NCBI GenBank assembly: GCA_965208605.1
Contig: OZ242345.1
Coordinates: 2,733,284-2,797,283 of the forward strand
Length of the DNA stretch: 64,000 nt
Source: UBA9659 sp965208605
Lineage (GTDB): Bacteria > Pseudomonadota > Gammaproteobacteria > Pseudomonadales > Azotimanducaceae
Reading direction: 5' to 3'
Shown one piece after another: positions 25,748 through 35,394 of the stretch (positions within the stretch are counted from its first letter, which is position 1; each line of letters opens with the position of its first letter). Position numbers and translations under genes: made by a program. The notes under the pieces were generated by a model, which was not told the DNA's origin, made no database searches, and worked only from the letters and a program-made list of their open reading frames with translations.

Positions 25748-28063
25748 GTGTACCTAGTGCGCATAGCACTTCTCAAGACAGCACTTCTCAAGACAGCGTT
25801 GCTAAACACAGCGTTGCTAAGCACGGTTCTTCTAAGCATATCCCTTCTCAGTACACCCCTTCTCAATACCGCTCAGGCGGCACCCAGCTATGTCGGTGCC
25901 CAAGCCTGTCAAAACTGTCACCAAGAAGCCTACGCCCTCTGGCAGGAAGCCGATCATTACCGGTCTATGGCACCGGCAAACCAGAGTAGCGTTCTGGGGG
26001 ATTTTGCTGATGCCCGGGTAGAGTTCCACGGCATCAGCTCAGATCTTTATGAGCGGGATGGCAAGTATTTTGTAAAGACTCTGGGTTCGGCAGGCAAGGC
26101 CGAGTTTGAGGTCAGTTATACCTTTGGTCATTATCCGCTGCAGCAGTATCTGGTCACCACCCAGAAGGGACACCTCCAAGCACTGAATATCGCCTGGGAT
26201 AGTCGCCCCGCTACTGAGGGAGGCCAGAGATGGTTCCATTTGCAAGAGACGGCAGCTGTTTCTCCGGAGTCGCCTTTTTTCTGGACCCGCCATCTACAAA
26301 ACTGGAACAGCCGCTGCGCTGAGTGTCATTCAACGCATCTCGTTAAAGGCTATGCCCCGGAAGTGCATCGCTATATGACTACCTTCTCTGAGCCCAATGT
26401 TGCCTGCGAAGCCTGTCATGGTCCTGGTAGCGAGCATATTGAGGCGGCAAGCAGGGGCATGGCGGGCAGCATCACAACGGGGCGCCGCCAGATGTCCTGG
26501 CACTTCATACCGGGCCTTGCCATAGCGGAAGGCAGAGGGGAAGTATCGGCAAGCCAGGTGAATATGTGTGGCGGCTGTCATTCGCGGCGCACCCTTTTGG
26601 GGACGACCGGGACGGATTACTTTGACCGATTCCGACTGGCACTATTGTATGAGGGGCTATACCAGCTGGATGGTCAAATAGATGCCGAGGTGTTTGTCCT
26701 GGGTTCTTATCTACAGAGCAAGATGTATGCTGCGGGAGTGTCCTGTACTGACTGCCATGAACCCCACAGCGGCAAGTTGCGCCGGCCGGGGAATAGCCTC
26801 TGTGCGCAATGCCACCGACCCGAGGTGTTTGACACCCGCGAGCATCACTTGCATCAAGCGGGCGCCGAGGGTGCCCAGTGCGTGGCGTGCCACATGCCGA
26901 GCAAGACTTATATGTTGGTGGATGACCGCCGGGACCACCGTTTTGGTATTCCAGACCCGGCCTTGACGCTGACCTCAGCGGTGCCTAATGCCTGTAACGA
27001 CTGCCATGCCGACAAGTCTCCAGACTGGGCACTTAAGGCTCTGGGTAGGGCGGCAAGTAGTGATGACCTGTATGCGCGGCTGAACAAGCAATTGCAAGAC
27101 CATGACCCCTTGAGCCTGCCGGCGGCCAGGCGTTATGTCCGCGAGGCCACGAATCCGGCGATCAAGCGGGCGACCCTGTTGCGTTATGTCATTGGCTTGG
27201 CACCGCGTAGCAGCTTGCCCCTGGCAAGGGCAATGCTAGAGACTAGCGAGCCGCTATTAAGAGCCGCGGCGATCGGTGGTCTCAGCCCCGCCTCGCCTCA
27301 AGTCTTGTTGACATTCATCAAAAAACTTGCCGCTGACCCGGTCAAGCTGGTGCGTATTGAGGCCGGTAGGTGGGTGTCGGAAATGCCGCCCGAAGTCTTC
27401 TTGGAAATAGAAGCAGCAATAGAAGCAGAAGCAGAAGTTGTCGCCAAGAATGGCATGCATGAGCTGCTCCATGAGTATCGTGCCAGTGTGCAATTGCTTG
27501 CTGATACGTCCGCGGGGCAAACTGAACTGGGTCTGCTGGAACTCCATCAAGGCAGAGCGGAGCTCGCGCGTGCTGCCTACCAGCAAGCACTCAAGATAGA
27601 GCCGAATTATGTGCCCGCCCTGCTCAACTTGGCGGATCTGCACCGTGCAAGCGGTGCGGAAGACCAGGCGGCTCTCTTGTTACACCAGGCCGTGAAGTTC
27701 GCGCCCGAGGCGGGAGCGACTAATTACAGCTATGCCTTGGCACTTGTCAGGCAGCAACAGACGCAGACCGCACTGGATTATTTTGAGGCCGCCTATCGGG
27801 CCCATGATAGCCAGCCGGGTTACGCCTATGCTTATGCGATTGCACTAGATGCCGAGTCCCGGACGCATGCTGCCGTGCAGGTGCTACGGGAGGCAGGGCG
27901 GAGCTGGGCACCCCAGTACGAATTGCTGAAACTGGAGATATTGTATTTGCAGAAGACCAAAAGATTTGACGAGGTATCCCTGCCCCTGAGCGCACTGGTC
28001 AAGATTGCCCCCACTGCGCCAGAAGTGCGCCGCTGGGTGCAACAGTACCCCCTAAAAGACTGA
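25748..28063 (+). CDS. Octaheme c-type cytochrome with C-terminal TPR repeats
   Basis: 771 residues, GTG start. Eight CxxCH heme-binding motifs are visible between about residues 54 and 420 (CQNCH, CAECH, CEACH, CGGCH, CTDCH, CAQCH, CVACH, CNDCH). A helical region with HEAT-like then TPR-like repeats follows (for example ALLNLADLHRASGAEDQAA, about 620-640). It should be a periplasmic electron carrier or scaffold; the redox partner is unknown. The signal peptide's hydrophobic core is made entirely from a 15-bp DNA repeat (25766-25870) coding [AVSP]LL[KNS]T pentads, ending in NTAQAAP. Confidence 0.9.
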   Translation: MYLVRIALLKTALLKTALLNTALLSTVLLSISLLSTPLLNTAQAAPSYVGAQACQNCHQEAYALWQEADHYRSMAPANQSSVLGDFADARVEFHGISSDLYERDGKYFVKTLGSAGKAEFEVSYTFGHYPLQQYLVTTQKGHLQALNIAWDSRPATEGGQRWFHLQETAAVSPESPFFWTRHLQNWNSRCAECHSTHLVKGYAPEVHRYMTTFSEPNVACEACHGPGSEHIEAASRGMAGSITTGRRQMSWHFIPGLAIAEGRGEVSASQVNMCGGCHSRRTLLGTTGTDYFDRFRLALLYEGLYQLDGQIDAEVFVLGSYLQSKMYAAGVSCTDCHEPHSGKLRRPGNSLCAQCHRPEVFDTREHHLHQAGAEGAQCVACHMPSKTYMLVDDRRDHRFGIPDPALTLTSAVPNACNDCHADKSPDWALKALGRAASSDDLYARLNKQLQDHDPLSLPAARRYVREATNPAIKRATLLRYVIGLAPRSSLPLARAMLETSEPLLRAAAIGGLSPASPQVLLTFIKKLAADPVKLVRIEAGRWVSEMPPEVFLEIEAAIEAEAEVVAKNGMHELLHEYRASVQLLADTSAGQTELGLLELHQGRAELARAAYQQALKIEPNYVPALLNLADLHRASGAEDQAALLLHQAVKFAPEAGATNYSYALALVRQQQTQTALDYFEAAYRAHDSQPGYAYAYAIALDAESRTHAAVQVLREAGRSWAPQYELLKLEILYLQKTKRFDEVSLPLSALVKIAPTAPEVRRWVQQYPLKD
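25766..25870 (+). repeat. Seven 15-bp units encoding a signal-peptide core
   Basis: Units such as GCACTTCTCAAGACA (perfect twice), then GCGTTGCTAAACACA, GCGTTGCTAAGCACG and three more diverged copies run in frame. Each encodes five residues of type xLLxT. The hydrophobic core of the cytochrome signal peptide is thus a repeat expansion. Confidence 0.92.
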
Positions 28064-28137
28064 ATGTTGCTCCCTCAGGCATGCTTGTCGCGCGCTAGGG
28101 ATACCACTCGGCTTCGGTTAATCCATAGCAACCCGGC

Positions 28138-29085
28138 TCAAGCCACTCGTCTTGGTGGTGCGCCCGCGAGGAAGCCTTCAATATTTTCTCGCATCTGTTG
28201 AATAAGTCGCTGTCTGGATTCAACCGCCGCCCAGGCAATATGCGGGGTGACGAGTAGGTTTTTGCGGTGTGCCAGCAGCGGCTCAGCAGGCATGGCGGGT
28301 TCCTGAGTGAATACATCCACGGCGGCGCCTTTGAGCTTGCCGGTGTCCAGTGCCCTGAGCAGTGCTGCTGAATCAACAAGCCCGCCCCTGGCGGTGTTGA
28401 TAAGGAATGCACTTGGCTTCATCAAGGCCAGTGATTCGTCGTTGATGATCTGGTGGGTATGGGGTGTTAGCGGGCAGTGGAGGCTGAGGTAATCCACTCT
28501 GGGTAGAAGTTCTGGGAAGGCAAGCCGGTCCCCAGAGGTCGGCTCCCCAGGGCGGGCGCTGATGAGGAGCTGCATGCCGAGGCTCATGGCGGCACGGGCA
28601 ACCTGAGAGCCCAGTTCACCATAACCCAGAATGCCCAGGGTCTTGCCAGCAATTTCGGTGATGGGATGGTCTAGCAAACAGAAGCTGGAAGACCTTTGCC
28701 AGGCACCCGAGCGCACCGCCTCAAGATACCGGGGCAGGCTGGTGGAGAGGGCAAGAATAAGGCTTAGGCAGTGCTGGACAACCGATGCTGTGGCATAGGC
28801 GACGGCATTGCTGACCCGGATGCCTTGCTCCCGAGCGAAGGGCAGGTCAACATTGTCAGTGCCGGTGGCCATGATGCTGATAAATTGTAGTTTTGAGGCG
28901 GGTTCAAGCCGTGCCCGGTCCAGCAACACCTTGTTGCTGAGTACCAGGGTCGCGTCCTGGATGCGGCTTGCCGTTTCATCGGCACGGGTGCTAGGGAATA
29001 TATGCCAGTCGTCAACCAGGGAGGTAATCGGGCTGAGCTCAACTTCCTGCCCGAGACTGTCGGCGTCAAGAATGACCCCAATCAT
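28138..29085 (-). CDS. D-isomer-specific 2-hydroxyacid dehydrogenase
   Basis: 315 residues. The NAD-binding Rossmann motif LGILGYGELGSQVA (about 149-162), LINTARGGLVD, EPAMPAEPLL and TPHIAWA with the catalytic His identify the family. Closest in pattern to glycerate/hydroxypyruvate reductase (HprA), but the substrate is not certain. The start ATG overlaps the ppiB stop by 4 bp, so both genes are probably one transcript. Confidence 0.88.
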   Translation of the reverse strand: MIGVILDADSLGQEVELSPITSLVDDWHIFPSTRADETASRIQDATLVLSNKVLLDRARLEPASKLQFISIMATGTDNVDLPFAREQGIRVSNAVAYATASVVQHCLSLILALSTSLPRYLEAVRSGAWQRSSSFCLLDHPITEIAGKTLGILGYGELGSQVARAAMSLGMQLLISARPGEPTSGDRLAFPELLPRVDYLSLHCPLTPHTHQIINDESLALMKPSAFLINTARGGLVDSAALLRALDTGKLKGAAVDVFTQEPAMPAEPLLAHRKNLLVTPHIAWAAVESRQRLIQQMRENIEGFLAGAPPRRVA

Positions 29086-29588
29086 TCGCTAGGCAGGGCC
29101 TCATTCCAGGCACTGCACTGGTCTGCATGCGCGGCGAGCAGTGCCGCTGCGTCGCCCGCGATACGAATGGCAATAATTTTGTCTCCTTGTTCAATGGTAT
29201 TCACCACCGCCTGATCCGCTACTGAGTGGACCTCGCCAAATAGGCTGTGTACACCGTCAAGGTGTGGCGTGGGGACATGGGTGATGAAAAACTGGCTACC
29301 ATTGGTATGGGGACCACTGTTTGCCATGGACAACTTGCCGGGGGCGTCATGCCTGAGTTCGGGCGCAAACTCATCATTAAATTGGTACTGAGGCCCGCCA
29401 GTGCCATTGCCCAGGGGGCAGCCGCCCTGGATCATAAAGTCGTTGATTGTCCGGTGAAAATTGAGCCCGTCATAAAAGCCTTTTTGGGCGAGGTTCACAA
29501 AGCTGGCAACGGTGACTGGCGTTTTGTCGGGGAAGAGATTCAGCTTGATGTCGCCTTTGCTCGTCTCAATGGTCGCGGTAATTTGCAT
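29082..29588 (-). CDS. ppiB: Cyclophilin-type peptidyl-prolyl cis-trans isomerase
   Basis: 168 residues without signal peptide, hence cytoplasmic. LNFHRTINDFMIQGG and GPHTNGSQFFIT carry the catalytic Arg and the cyclophilin signature; HLDGVHSLFGEV replaces the usual HLDGKHVVFG. It catalyses proline isomerisation in protein folding. It overlaps the dehydrogenase gene by 4 bp. The 249-bp gap upstream has a palindromic repeat. Confidence 0.93.
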   Translation of the reverse strand: MQITATIETSKGDIKLNLFPDKTPVTVASFVNLAQKGFYDGLNFHRTINDFMIQGGCPLGNGTGGPQYQFNDEFAPELRHDAPGKLSMANSGPHTNGSQFFITHVPTPHLDGVHSLFGEVHSVADQAVVNTIEQGDKIIAIRIAGDAAALLAAHADQCSAWNEALPSE

Positions 29589-29721
29589 GCTGCTGACTCC
29601 AGTCTGGTGTTAGAAGTGTCATAGAGGGGGCGCTTGGCGCTTGGCTCTGCCTCTCAAGTAAAGGTTTTGCCAATTTACGCAAAACCACTGTGGTTGTAAA
29701 TAAATAGCGGTTGTAAATACA

Positions 29722-29775
29722 CAGTCATTCTCGTCTGGCGGCGAGAATGACTGGGGTGACGAGAATGACGGCGCG
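29722..29775. repeat. REP-like palindrome upstream of the M14 peptidase
   Basis: CAGTCATTCTCG and CGAGAATGACTG form a 12-bp stem with an 8-nt loop, followed by GGTGACGAGAATGACGGCGCG. The latter wording recurs at 35135-35150, 39385-39405 and 60070-60090, marking a dispersed family. It fills the ppiB to peptidase gap (29589-29837). Confidence 0.8.
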
Positions 29776-29837
29776 TTGCTTGGCAGTTGCTGCATAACGC
29801 ATTAGAATAAGCCCCTCTCGGTTGCCCCTGGCTCAGT

Positions 29838-31025
29838 ATGCTAGTCAAGCGTTTCCGCCTATCCGCTATCTGCATGGCGAGCCTACTGGTCGCTCTCCCT
29901 GCCGGGGCGGCACCCCCGGTACTCTCCCAGGCACCGCTCATCTGCGGTTTTGGCGAGGTGCGCTTTGATCTTGACTTCCCCGGTGCCCGACTGAATGAAT
30001 GTGCTCAGACGGGGCTTGATGAATACACTATCGGGGTGCTACCGGAAGCCCAGCCGATCAATCCCAGCCCCTGGTACGCCTTTAAGGTCATGGCGGCCTC
30101 AAAGCGCAGGATTTCTGTCTATCTGCACTATGGTGTCCATTCCCACCGATATCCTCCCAAGAGCAGCCAGGACGGCAAGACCTGGACCCTCCTGGATAAC
30201 GACTCCTATCAGATATTGTTTGCCGGCAAGGCCTTAAAGCTCAGCCTGGAGGTAGGCCCTCAACCGCGCTACATTGCTGCCCAGGAAGTGATTGACAATC
30301 GTTACTATGAGCAGTGGGCTGATGACCTCGCGCAACTAGACTATGTGGAAAAATCCTTATTGGGGAAATCAACCCAGGACCGCCCCATCTTCAAATTAGT
30401 AGTCGCTGGGCCGGGTAAGGAATGGGTATTGATTGTGGGTCGCCAGCACCCTCCAGAGTTGACCGGTGCCCTTGCCTTGATGCCTTTTGTGGACGCCCTG
30501 CTTGCTGAGAGGGCCCTGGCGCGGCAATTTCGCCAGCGCTTTAATCTATTGATAGTCCCTAATTTGAATCCTGATGGGGTGGCCGCGGGTCATTGGCGTT
30601 ACAACATGAACGGGGTTGACCTTAATCGGGATTGGGGTCGATTCACCCAGCCGGAAACCGCCCTCATGCGAGACGAACTCCTGAGCCGCTTTTCCCGGAC
30701 CGGTCAACGGCTGGTGCTCGGGCTGGATTTTCACTCTACCCGGGAAGATGTCTTCTATACCCAACAGGACGCGACTACATTATACTTGCCTGAGTTCACG
30801 CATGCTTGGCTAGGCTATATTGACCGGCAGCTACCCGATTACCCGGTTAATCGCAAGGCAACCAATAACCCCGGATTGCCCACTTTCAAGACCTATATGA
30901 GCGGTGCTTACAGTATTCCTGCCATCACCTATGAAGTCGGGGACAATACCGATAGGCAGTTAATTACCCGAGTTGCCCGGACGGGTGCCAAAGGGATGAT
31001 GCATGTATTACTCTATGCAGATTAA
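29838..31025 (+). CDS. M14-family zinc carboxypeptidase, exported
   Basis: 395 residues. A signal peptide (positive start, hydrophobic core to about residue 22, ALPAGAAPP) suggests periplasmic location. An N-terminal beta domain precedes the catalytic domain, as in cytosolic-carboxypeptidase-like M14 enzymes. Zinc ligands are HPPE (H about 203, E about 206) and DFHST (H about 299); MNGVDLNRDW contributes the substrate-binding Arg, and E of TYEVGD (about 366) is the likely general base. It should trim peptides or peptidoglycan stems. A TonB receptor follows. Confidence 0.87.
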   Translation: MLVKRFRLSAICMASLLVALPAGAAPPVLSQAPLICGFGEVRFDLDFPGARLNECAQTGLDEYTIGVLPEAQPINPSPWYAFKVMAASKRRISVYLHYGVHSHRYPPKSSQDGKTWTLLDNDSYQILFAGKALKLSLEVGPQPRYIAAQEVIDNRYYEQWADDLAQLDYVEKSLLGKSTQDRPIFKLVVAGPGKEWVLIVGRQHPPELTGALALMPFVDALLAERALARQFRQRFNLLIVPNLNPDGVAAGHWRYNMNGVDLNRDWGRFTQPETALMRDELLSRFSRTGQRLVLGLDFHSTREDVFYTQQDATTLYLPEFTHAWLGYIDRQLPDYPVNRKATNNPGLPTFKTYMSGAYSIPAITYEVGDNTDRQLITRVARTGAKGMMHVLLYAD

Positions 31026-31058
31026 ATCTTGAAGACTCAGTTGACCGTTTAGCTAACC

Positions 31059-31106
31059 CTTAATCTAACCGTTAATCTAACCGCTAATATAACCCTTAAT
31101 CCACAA
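31059..31106 (+). repeat. 12-bp tandem repeat upstream of the TonB receptor
   Basis: Units CTTAATCTAACC, GTTAATCTAACC, GCTAATATAACC and a partial fourth lie 20-65 bp before the receptor ATG at 31125. Such a repeat in a promoter or leader could alter expression when its copy number changes. Confidence 0.88.
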
Positions 31107-31124
31107 ACGCAAGAGGTAAAATCA

Positions 31125-34100
31125 ATGACTACTCAGATCAAGCCGTGCCGTGCTTCATTTTCCCGACTCTTAGCAACAGGGTTGCTTTCAACAATCATCC
31201 TGAGCTTCGCCCCCCCCCCTATGGGCGGCAGAAGGCGAGGCAATAGAAGAAGTGGTGGTGGTGGGTTCCCAGATCAAGGGCGCAAAAATATCAGATGCGC
31301 TGGCAGTGTCGGTGTTTAATGCCGAGGACATTAGCCTATTGGGCGTTGATTCGGGTGAGGATCTACTGCAACTGATTCCAGAAAATGGCCAGAACTTCTT
31401 GAGCGAAGCCGAAAACATTAGTGGTGGTGTCAACTCGGCCCGTGGGGACGTGGGTGCTTTTAATCTGCGTAACCTGGGTACGGGCAATACCCTGGTGCTG
31501 CTCAATGGTCGGCGTCTGGTGAATGCTGCTAGCTTCCAGACCGAATTGGTCGGCGGCAGTTTTGTGCCAGTCAACTCGGTGAACTCCAACACCATCCCGG
31601 TCTATGGTACTGAGCGGATAGAAGTTTTGCGCGACGGGGCCTCGGCCATCTATGGTGCTGATGCCGTAGCCGGGGTGGTGAATACAGTGTTGAAGTCCGA
31701 CTTTGAAGGTTTTAGGGCACGTATTAAGTGGACCGAGTATGAAAACCTGCCCCGAGATGATCAATCTTTCGCTATGGAATGGGGGCAAGCCTTTAATGAG
31801 GAGAGAACCAATCTGGGTATATTTTTTGATTATTACCAAAGAGATAGAGTTAATTCACAAGACGACAGTCGCTGGGCTGACGCTGACTTCCGCCGCTTGA
31901 TCCCTGAAGATTCCCGCTGGTCGGGTAACACCCGCTTCAGAAATACCAGTGCGCACGATATCTATGGTCAATTTGATATAGCGGATAGCGTGCCTCCTAG
32001 TCTAGTTGCCAATAATATTGTTGATACTAGTGGGGAATTTGAGATCTTCCCCCTGGATATAGGGGAGGATAACAAGTGTACATATATGATTGGTCCTGAG
32101 TCTGAGCCTACTAGCTGTGGTGCCGAAGATGGCGCCGGCCTGGCGCGTTACAATCTGAATGAAAACCGGGACCTGGCTTCTGAACTTGATAGATATAACA
32201 TGTTTGTGTACCTCAATCATGACCTGGGCGAGGGCTGGGAAAGTTTCACCGAGTTTTCTGTTTATAAGATAGATAGCAATCTGATTCGCCATCCGTCGGC
32301 AACCTTGAGTTCAACCCGGCTGAGAGTCGGTGCTGAGAACTATTACAATCCACTGGGCCCTTGCACCTCCCCCAATCGCTTGCCAGATGAGATTATCGGT
32401 ACCGATGTACCCTGTGAGGGGCTGGAACTGCTCATAGACAACTATCGTTTTACCGAGGTGCCGCGTCTGGTGGTCAATGATGGCACCACCTATCGCCTCC
32501 TCCAGGGGCTCAGGGGCATCCTGGGCGAATGGGACTGGGAGACTGCAGTAATTTGGTCCCGGGCGACTCACAAGGACGTTACCCACCAACGGGTGTCCAA
32601 TACGTTGATGGATCAAGCCCTGAGAGATCCCACCGCCGCGGCCTACAATCCATTTAGTGGCGGGGAAGATTCTAATATCGAACGCACCCTGGTGAGCGTC
32701 TTTCGTAAAAGTGAAGCCAATCTTTTTACTTATGATTTTAAAATTTCCCGTCCGGATCTATGGTCACTACCGGCCGGGCCGGTGGGTTTCCTGGCTGGTT
32801 TTGAGTATAGACGGGAGTCCTTTGAAGATGACCGGGATCCCCGCCTGGACGGCACCATTCAATTTACGACGGCTACCGGGGCGACCTTTCCCTACATATC
32901 CGATGTCGCCAACTCCAGCCCGACCGCGGATAACAAGGGGGATAGAAATGTCACCTCATTCTTTAGTGAATTACAACTGCCGTTGCTGAACAACCTGGAC
33001 GTCCAACTTGCCTTGCGATATGAAAACTTTTCCGATGTGGGTAATACCACAGTCGGCAAGGTTGCCTTTGGATGGCGTCCGGTTGAGTCCTTCTTGCTAC
33101 GCGGTTCCTGGTCGGAAGCCTTCCGTGCCCCGAATCTGATCACCGTGAATGAGGAGATTGTGGCGCGTACCAACAACCGTACTGATTATGTCTGTCAGTT
33201 TGCCAAGGATAATGGGGGCGATGCGGCTGACGACCTGGATTGTGATTACGGCATACAGCGGACTGCCCAGGGTAGCAAGGATCTGCAGCCCGAGGAATCG
33301 GACAACTATTCTCTGGGGCTGGTGTTTGAACCCATAGACGACCTGACCCTGACGCTGGATTATTGGCAAATAGAAAAGACCGCTACCATTGGCCTCTTTG
33401 GGGAAAACAATCACAGTCTGCAGGATCTGGTTCTGCGGCTGGAGGCGGGCCCTGCTAACTGCGCTACCGCTAGCTTTAATCCAGCAGTAGTACGTGTGGA
33501 CCCGGACCCGGATGAGGCTGTTTTCTACACCGACGCGGGCATCTGCCCCGCAGGCAATACCACCCGGGTGGATGACCAGTACGCCAACCTCGATGATCGC
33601 ACCCTCGCCGGGTATGATATTGGTATCTATTATCAGCGAGACACTCGGGTGGGGTTATTTTCAATCCGGTACAACGGTTCTTTCCTTGATACCTACGATC
33701 AGGAAGCCGGTGGTGCTGTGGCGGGGCTCTTGAGTGCCCAGAGTGATGGCATCCTGCCGGCTAGTTATCCCGTGTCGGGTTTTGCTGATTTGATTGGTCA
33801 GGATGGTAATCAGGATGAGAAGCACAGCCTGATACTCGCCTGGCGCCATGCTGGCTATGGGGTAGCGGTAACGGGATATCGCCTGGGTAGTTTTTATCAG
33901 AGCAGCCTGACGTTGAGTGACGGTACCCGCTATGTGATTCCGTCTTTTACCACCTATGATGCCAGCTTCGACTATCGCACTACCCTGGCGGCAATCGATA
34001 CTCGTTTTCGGTTGGGCGTCAAAAATCTGGCCGATGAGCGCGCGCCGCTGGCGGATCGTTTTTTCGGATTTTTTGCTGATGCCCATCAGGATTATGGCCG

Positions 34101-34134
34101 GCATTTCTACTTTGAGGTGCGGGCGGGGCTCTAA
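31125..34134 (+). CDS. TonB-dependent outer-membrane receptor, frame interrupted at a C10 tract
   Basis: The ATG at 31125, behind AAGAGGT, encodes a signal peptide (FSRLLATGLLSTIILSFA) that runs into ten Cs (31210-31219) and then a frame ending at 31319. The receptor body is open in another frame, with a stop at 31201 and no signal of its own; its first ATG-like codon is GTG/ATG near 31252 (960 residues). Deleting one C joins them as FAPPLWAAEGEAIEEVVVVG, a normal TonB-receptor N terminus. The plug has IEVLRDGASAIYGADAVAGV, and the barrel ends FYFEVRAGL. As sequenced the gene is off. Substrate unknown. Confidence 0.87.
31210..31219 (+). repeat. C10 homopolymer in the TonB receptor signal region
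   Basis: Ten Cs separate the signal-peptide frame from the receptor frame. Nine or twelve Cs would restore one continuous protein. This is the arrangement of phase-variable surface proteins; a sequencing or assembly error of one base gives the same picture. Confidence 0.9.
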
Positions 34135-34180
34135 GCCTGTTCCGTCCCCTTAATACCCCTCGCCGCCGGGGTGCCGTCCG

Positions 34181-34987
34181 GTGAAGCTATGGTGGGTATT
34201 GCTGCTAGGGTTGCCTTTGCCATGCATGTCTTTGCCATGCTGGGGAGAGGTGCCCCAGGTCAAGTCGGTGCCGCTTCCTCAACGCATCCTTTTTGTGGGT
34301 AATAGTTTTACCTATTACAACAACAGTCTGCACAGTCATCTGCGTAACCTGTTAAAGGCCGGGGGTATCTATAATGCCGACAAGATGCGGCTGAGTGCGA
34401 TGACAATTTCCGGCAGTCGTCTCGTGGAGCATGCGGGTGGCATGGCCGCCCTGGTAACACCGGATACATGGGACCTGGTCGTGCTCCATGGACACAGCAA
34501 AGAACCATTGCATCAAGCCACTGCCCAACCCTTCTTCAAGGCATCCAGAATGTTCAGCAAATACATACGAGATAAGGGCGCGGAACCGGTTTTCTTGATG
34601 ACCTGGGCCTACCGAGGAAGACCAGAAATGACCCCAGCCCTGGCGGCAAGCTATACCCAAATAGCCAACCAACTTGATGCCTTGGTGGTGCCGGTGGGCC
34701 TCGCTTTTGCGCAGGCCCAGCGGGACCATCCTGAGATAGAACTCTATTCCAGAGATATTCTTAAATACGACAGGACGCCTCAAGATACGGTTACCCCGGT
34801 CTACCGGGACGAGCTCAAGCATCCGAGTCTGGCCGGTACCTATCTGGCGGCCTGTGTGTTTTATGTGGCGCTGTTCCAGCAATCGCCATTGGGTTTGGCG
34901 TATCAGGCAGGACTAGACAAGACTCAGGCAATCCACTTGCAAGCGGTTGCCCTGGCTACGGTGGAGACCTTTTATGATGTAGAATAA
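34181..34987 (+). CDS. SGNH/GDSL-like hydrolase (DUF4886-like), exported
   Basis: 268 residues, GTG start, with a signal peptide of about 22 residues (LWWVLLLGLPLPCMSLPCWG). ILFVGNSFTYYNNSL carries the block-I Ser, and DELKHPSLAGTYLAA the C-terminal Asp/His-like block of SGNH hydrolases. Family members cleave ester or glycan substituents; the substrate is unknown. It lies 46 bp after the TonB receptor and may act on material imported by it. Confidence 0.78.
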   Translation: MKLWWVLLLGLPLPCMSLPCWGEVPQVKSVPLPQRILFVGNSFTYYNNSLHSHLRNLLKAGGIYNADKMRLSAMTISGSRLVEHAGGMAALVTPDTWDLVVLHGHSKEPLHQATAQPFFKASRMFSKYIRDKGAEPVFLMTWAYRGRPEMTPALAASYTQIANQLDALVVPVGLAFAQAQRDHPEIELYSRDILKYDRTPQDTVTPVYRDELKHPSLAGTYLAACVFYVALFQQSPLGLAYQAGLDKTQAIHLQAVALATVETFYDVE

Positions 34988-35394
34988 AGCCTTCTCGCCG
35001 CCGCCGTCATTCTCGTCGAAGTGCAACCGGGGTTGGCGTGGGGAGGGTGAACGGCGCGGAAGCGTCAGGCTTTGATGCTGACAGGAATAAATCGGAAAAC
35101 AATACTCTTTTTACTGGATTCCCGAGCAAGCTCGAGAATGACGGCGCGAGGCGCCGTATGCCGCCAGAAGGAGCGGGGGCAACCCGCCGTCATTCTCGCC
35201 ACTCCGGTCATCCCAGCCATCGGCTGGGATTGACCGGGGTGACGGGAATCCAGAGGAACAAAGGCAATACTGCTCGTTCCTCTGGCTTCGGCGAGACGAC
35301 TGGGTTCGGGGAGGGTGAAGTTGCACTTAAGAATTGAATCCAAGCCATTCTTTTTGAGAAGCTGGTTTACAGGTCAAGTGCCATTGAGTGCATT
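34988..35394. repeat. 407-bp intergenic region filled with REP-like repeats
   Basis: No credible gene. CCGGTCATCCCAGCC and its inverse form a hairpin at 35204-35237. AAATCGGAAAAC (35088) plus ACTCTTTTTACTGGATTCCC recur at 49276, and GTTGCACTTAAG (35320) plus TTGAATCCAAG recur at 39280 and, slightly changed, 48092. CGAGCAAGCTCGAGAATGACGG recurs inverted near 39508. This is a mosaic of dispersed palindromic elements. Confidence 0.82.

Noticed and set aside
29247..29624. 125-codon plus-strand frame opposite ppiB
   Set aside because: It is antisense to a clear cyclophilin and has no recognisable domain.
31125..31319. A separate 64-residue protein upstream of the TonB receptor
   Set aside because: Its first 28 residues are a signal peptide and the rest is a low-complexity out-of-frame reading of the receptor's own start, so it is the broken 5' end of the receptor.
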